The notes under the pieces were generated by a model. The model did no database searches. It worked only from the letters and a program-made list of their open reading frames with translations, and was not told the origin of the DNA. Positions 60,808-64,000 of a DNA stretch of 64,000 bases are shown here, in pieces. Every line of letters begins with the position of its first letter. Positions within the stretch are counted from its first letter, which is position 1. The DNA comes from an uncultured Collinsella sp. (GTDB taxonomy: Bacteria; Actinomycetota; Coriobacteriia; Coriobacteriales; Coriobacteriaceae), in NCBI GenBank assembly GCA_900541025.1, contig UQIL01000007.1:27691-91690 (forward strand), in the 5' to 3' direction. The translations under genes and the position numbers were made by a program.

Positions 60808-62125
60808 TGAACGTGCTCCAAACGTGATGCAGGCCGGCGATGAACTTGTCGATGTCGGCCTTGTCGTTGTAGAAGGCCACGCTGGCGCGGCAGCAGGCAA
60901 GGTTCTCGACGCCCAGCCAGGTGAGCAGCGGCTGCGCGCAGTGGTGGCCGGCGCGGATGCAGACGCCGTCCATGTCCATGATGCTCGCGACGTCGTGCGG
61001 GTGAATTCCCTTGACGTTAAAGCTCACAACGCCGTGGTGGTTGTCCCAGTAGATGGAACCGATGATTTGGACAAAGTCGAGCTGCATGAGTTCGCCCATC
61101 AGATAGTGGACGAGTGCCTGCTCGCGGGCCTGGATGTTCTCGTAACCCACCGTGTTGACCAGGTAATCAAGGGCGGGGCCCGTGGCGAAGATGCCGGCGG
61201 CGTCCTGCGTGCCGGCCTCGAACTTCTCGGGGACGGGCGCCCAGACGGCGTCCTGCTCGGTGACAGAGTCGATCATCTCGCCACCGGTGAGCATGGGCGG
61301 CATGGCGTTCAGCAGGTCCATCTTGCCCCACAGCACGCCGATGCCCATGGGGCCCATGGCCTTGTGTGCGCTAAAGGCAAAGAAGTCGGCTCCCAGGTCG
61401 GCCACATCGACCGGCATGTGCGGCAGCGACTGCGCGCCGTCGACGACCAGATAGCCGCCGTACTTGTGGACGAGCTTGCCGAGGTTCTTGACCGGGTTCT
61501 CGACGCCCAGCACGTTAGAAACCTGACCCACGGCCAGAATCTTGGTCTTGGGACCAACCTTGGCAAGAACCTCCTCGGTGGTGAGCTGGCCGGTCTTGGT
61601 GGGGTAGAGGTAGACGAGCTTGGCGCCGGTTTCGCGGCAGACCTGCTGCCACGGGATTAGGTTGGAGTGGTGCTCCATGATGGTGATGACGACCTCGTCA
61701 CCGGGCTCGAGCACCGTGGGTGCAAAGCTCTTGGCGACCAGGTTGAGCGACTCGCTCGTGTTACGGGTGAAGACGACCTCGTTGGCCTGTGAGGCGCCGA
61801 TGAGGTCGGCGATCTGCTGGCGGACCTTCGCGATGGCGTCGGTGGCCTCGACGGACAGTGAGTACAGGCCGCGCAGGGGGTTGGCGTTCATGCGCTGATA
61901 GAAGTCACGCTCGGCGTCGAGCACGCAGGCGGGGCGCTGCGCGGTGGCGGCACTATCGAGGAAGGCGATCTCGGGGTGCTGCTGGAAAAGCGGGAACTGT
62001 GCCTTGTAGGGATTGGTCTCGATGTCGACGGTAGGCCAGCCGCGCGAGGCCTCGTCACTGGCGTCGAGCTCCATAGGCTCCGGTGCGGTACAGGTATCGC
62101 ATTTAACGTGCTCGGTGTCGATCAT
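60800..62125 (-). CDS. sufS: Cysteine desulfurase SufS
   Basis: 441 residues; ATG overlaps the sufD stop by 4 bp (ATGA). It is a PLP enzyme that takes sulfur from cysteine for cluster synthesis. Features are FLDSAATAQRP, the MEHHSNLIPW histidine block, the PLP-lysine FFAFSAHKAMGPMGIGVLWG, RAGHHCAQPLL and the active-site cysteine just before RASVAFYN. An N-terminal extension of about 35 residues with a CDTC pair precedes the usual start of the fold. Confidence 0.95.
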   Translation of the reverse strand: MIDTEHVKCDTCTAPEPMELDASDEASRGWPTVDIETNPYKAQFPLFQQHPEIAFLDSAATAQRPACVLDAERDFYQRMNANPLRGLYSLSVEATDAIAKVRQQIADLIGASQANEVVFTRNTSESLNLVAKSFAPTVLEPGDEVVITIMEHHSNLIPWQQVCRETGAKLVYLYPTKTGQLTTEEVLAKVGPKTKILAVGQVSNVLGVENPVKNLGKLVHKYGGYLVVDGAQSLPHMPVDVADLGADFFAFSAHKAMGPMGIGVLWGKMDLLNAMPPMLTGGEMIDSVTEQDAVWAPVPEKFEAGTQDAAGIFATGPALDYLVNTVGYENIQAREQALVHYLMGELMQLDFVQIIGSIYWDNHHGVVSFNVKGIHPHDVASIMDMDGVCIRAGHHCAQPLLTWLGVENLACCRASVAFYNDKADIDKFIAGLHHVWSTFNG

Positions 62126-63393
62126 GCGAGCTCCTCTTCAAAGTTGTTGATCAGGTTGTTGCCCAAGCGGACGACGGCTGCGCGGGTGCGCTCGTCGGTG
62201 GCGGAAAGCGCGGCGTCCTCCAGCTTGGCGCGAATGAACAGGTCCTCGGCGGCGTTTTGGTCAAGGCCACGGCAGGCGAGATAGAACAGTTGCTCGTCGC
62301 GGACGTGGCCGATTGTGGCGCCGTGGTTGCCGGCGACGTCGTCCTCGTCGCAGAGAATGACGGGAACGGTCTTGTTGTCGACGCCCTTGTTGGCCAAAAG
62401 CACCGTCTCGCGCTCGGTGCCGGTTGCGCCTTTGCAGCCGTGCACGAGGTCGATGGTGCCACGGTAGACCTTCTTGGACGTGCCAGTCAGCACGCCGTTG
62501 GCGTCGATCTCGCACTCGGTCTTGCGGCCGCGGTGGCGCAGCTCGTAGTTAAAGTCGCGCACCTGCTCGCGGGCGCCCAGGTAATCGGTATCGATCGTCA
62601 CCTTGGCGGTATCGCCCAGCAGGTCGCCGGCAAGGCCGGTGGCGCTGGCGCCAGCACCCAGGACGGTGTGCTGCACGTTGACGCGCGCGCCCTCGTCCAG
62701 GAACAGGCCGGTGTCGTCGAGCGCGATCCAGCTATCGTCGAGCGTCTGCGTGCAGGTCACGTTGACGGTGGCGTACTCGTGGGCGCACACGCGTAGCGCG
62801 GAGCCCACGACGCCTTGGCCGGCAACGGGGGAGTCCAGGGCTATGCGCAGGTCGAGCGTTGCCTGCGGACGGGCGACGACATCGATGGCGGCGATGGCCG
62901 CGGCAGCGTCGACGCCACTCACGCGCACGGTAACCGTGGCGTGCTTGTATGCGGGCACATCGATGACGACGCGCTTGGTGGTGTGGTCGGCCAGGTAGGT
63001 GTAGGTAGCCTCGCCCATGCCAGTCTCGAAGGCCTCGGCAGGGGAGAGCTCCTCCTCGAGCTTGATGGCGCCGGCCTGGTAGATGGAGGTGGCGGGCACG
63101 TCGAGCTCGGTCTCGGGCGTGATGCGGGCGCGGTCGACGGCGTCGCCGGGGGCGGAGGCACGGCGCTCGGGGAAGCGCTCGGCCATGGCGTCCATGGCGG
63201 TATCGAAGGCGTCGGCCGAGCCGGCAAACTGCTCGTCCAGGCCCTCGACCTCAACGGCCTCGGCGGGAGCGGCGGCAAGTTCGTCCGAAAGCTCGAGCTT
63301 GGTCTGGTTCATCTTGAGCCAACCCCAAGTGGCGGCCGGCATAGCGTTGACCTGCTCGAGCGTGGTAGCAGCGGTGTTGGTTTCCTGTTTCAT
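62122..63393 (-). CDS. sufD: Fe-S assembly protein SufD
   Basis: 423 residues; ATG overlaps the sufB stop (TAATG). It has the right-handed beta-helix core of SufB/SufD proteins, with the C-terminal GATIGHVRDEQLFYLACRGLDQNAAEDLFI block. SufD forms the SufBCD complex with SufB and the ATPase SufC. Sequence upstream of the core (residues 1-130) is acidic and variable, as usual for SufD. Confidence 0.9.
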   Translation of the reverse strand: MKQETNTAATTLEQVNAMPAATWGWLKMNQTKLELSDELAAAPAEAVEVEGLDEQFAGSADAFDTAMDAMAERFPERRASAPGDAVDRARITPETELDVPATSIYQAGAIKLEEELSPAEAFETGMGEATYTYLADHTTKRVVIDVPAYKHATVTVRVSGVDAAAAIAAIDVVARPQATLDLRIALDSPVAGQGVVGSALRVCAHEYATVNVTCTQTLDDSWIALDDTGLFLDEGARVNVQHTVLGAGASATGLAGDLLGDTAKVTIDTDYLGAREQVRDFNYELRHRGRKTECEIDANGVLTGTSKKVYRGTIDLVHGCKGATGTERETVLLANKGVDNKTVPVILCDEDDVAGNHGATIGHVRDEQLFYLACRGLDQNAAEDLFIRAKLEDAALSATDERTRAAVVRLGNNLINNFEEELA

Positions 63394-64000
63394 TATCCGA
63401 TCGCTCCTTCCATCTCGAGCTTGATCAGGTTGTTCATCTCGACGGCGTACTCAAGCGGCAGCTCCTTGGAGACCGGGTTGGCAAAGCCGTTGACGATCAT
63501 GGTGCGGGCCTCTTCCTCCGATATGCCGCGGCTCATCAGGTAGAACACCTTGTCGTCGCCGATGCGGCCGATGGTGGCCTCGTGGCCGATGTCGACGTTC
63601 TTGGCGCGGATGTCCATGGCGGGGATGGTATCGGAGCGGCTCTGGTCGTCGAGCATCAGTGACTGGCAGCTCACGGTTGCCTTGGAGCCCTCGGCCTTGG
63701 GCGTGGCAACGATAGAGCTGCGGAACGTCTGGATGCCGCCGCTCTTGGAGATGCCCTTGGTCTCGACGGTTGCCGAGGTCTCGGGCGCGTTGAGCACGAC
63801 CTTGCAGCCGGTGTCGAGGTTCTGCCCGGCGCCGGCAAAGGTGATGCCGGTAAAGCTCGAGCGGGCGCGACGGCCGTTGAGCACGCTCATGGGGTAGAGG
63901 TAGCCCACGTGGCTACCGAAGGAGCCGCTGATCCACTCGATGTCGCCGTCCTCGTCCACGCGCGCACGCTTGGTGTTGAGGTTGTACATGTTCTTGGACC
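63393..64000 (-). CDS. sufB: Fe-S assembly protein SufB, C-terminal part (cut by window edge)
   Basis: About 200 residues to the window edge; the start lies beyond 64000. The conserved C-terminal half of SufB is clear: GSHVGYLYPMSVLNG, GTKGISKSGG-like ETKGISKSGGIQTFRS, SRSDTIPAMDIRAKNVDIGHEATIGRI, and SRGISEEEARTMIVNGF. SufB holds the nascent cluster. The gene order sufB-sufD-sufS-sufU implies a sufC gene upstream, outside the window. Confidence 0.95.
   Translation of the reverse strand, partial: SKNMYNLNTKRARVDEDGDIEWISGSFGSHVGYLYPMSVLNGRRARSSFTGITFAGAGQNLDTGCKVVLNAPETSATVETKGISKSGGIQTFRSSIVATPKAEGSKATVSCQSLMLDDQSRSDTIPAMDIRAKNVDIGHEATIGRIGDDKVFYLMSRGISEEEARTMIVNGFANPVSKELPLEYAVEMNNLIKLEMEGAIG

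Overview
The window is GC-rich, densely coded bacterial chromosome. Its gene content and style (short interspersed palindromes, GUG starts, Rho with a very long basic N-terminus, CarD, a GGGtGRT/NifU-like pair, a sufB-sufD-sufS-sufU operon) suggest a gut Coriobacteriia actinobacterium, most likely Collinsella or a close relative. This assignment is by resemblance only. No 16S gene or other diagnostic marker lies in the window.

Layout. 1-5.7 kb: two histidine-phosphatase genes, then on the minus strand a serine-biosynthesis cluster (serC, serA, an M20 peptidase and a short DUF1015-like gene). 6.1-22.2 kb: a type 1 BREX phage-defence locus in the order brxA, brxB, brxC, pglX, pglZ, brxL, followed by two unrecognised genes. 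22.2-23.4 kb: a DUF3800 gene preceded by two tandem copies of a promoter plus two-hairpin RNA module. 23.4-35.5 kb: NhaP2-like antiporter, ApaH-like phosphatase, polysaccharide flippase, pckA, a B3/B4-domain protein, MarR regulator, DegV protein, MGMT-like protein, trpS and a WecA/TagO-type glycosyltransferase. 35.7-44.6 kb: a 6S-like RNA candidate, a radical SAM activase, tRNA-Ala, pncB, proB, a proline iminopeptidase-like gene, proA, an HD-domain gene and carD. 45-54.4 kb: argS, rho, a low-complexity membrane protein, a VanZ-like gene, a ROK kinase and an aminotransferase. 54.5-64 kb: tRNA-His and tRNA-Lys, an FAD oxidoreductase, the GGGtGRT/NifU-like pair, a RAYT-like transposase relative lacking its catalytic residues, and the suf operon running off the right edge.

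The most interesting part is the BREX locus, which carries three separate alterations. (1) A run of ten G residues lies between the best ribosome-binding site/start and the body of brxA and puts them out of frame, a classic phase-variation layout. (2) brxC is interrupted by a single in-frame TAA, with homology continuing in the same frame. (3) pglX is split in two by an A+T-rich cassette that carries the 3' part of its specificity region, a new stop codon and a small two-helix membrane-protein gene. The remaining C-terminal part of PglX is encoded 0.7 kb further on with its own start. The locus may be switched off, partly decayed, or re-engineered into a split-PglX variant.

The second point of interest is the paired ncRNA modules upstream of the DUF3800 gene. 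Both have near-consensus promoters, two hairpins with compensating changes, and an invariant connector that could pair with the gene's Shine-Dalgarno sequence. The third is a set of three short interspersed palindromic repeat families, one of which serves as terminators at six places, in the same window as a catalytically degenerate RAYT gene. All assignments come from reading the sequence; no database search was run.
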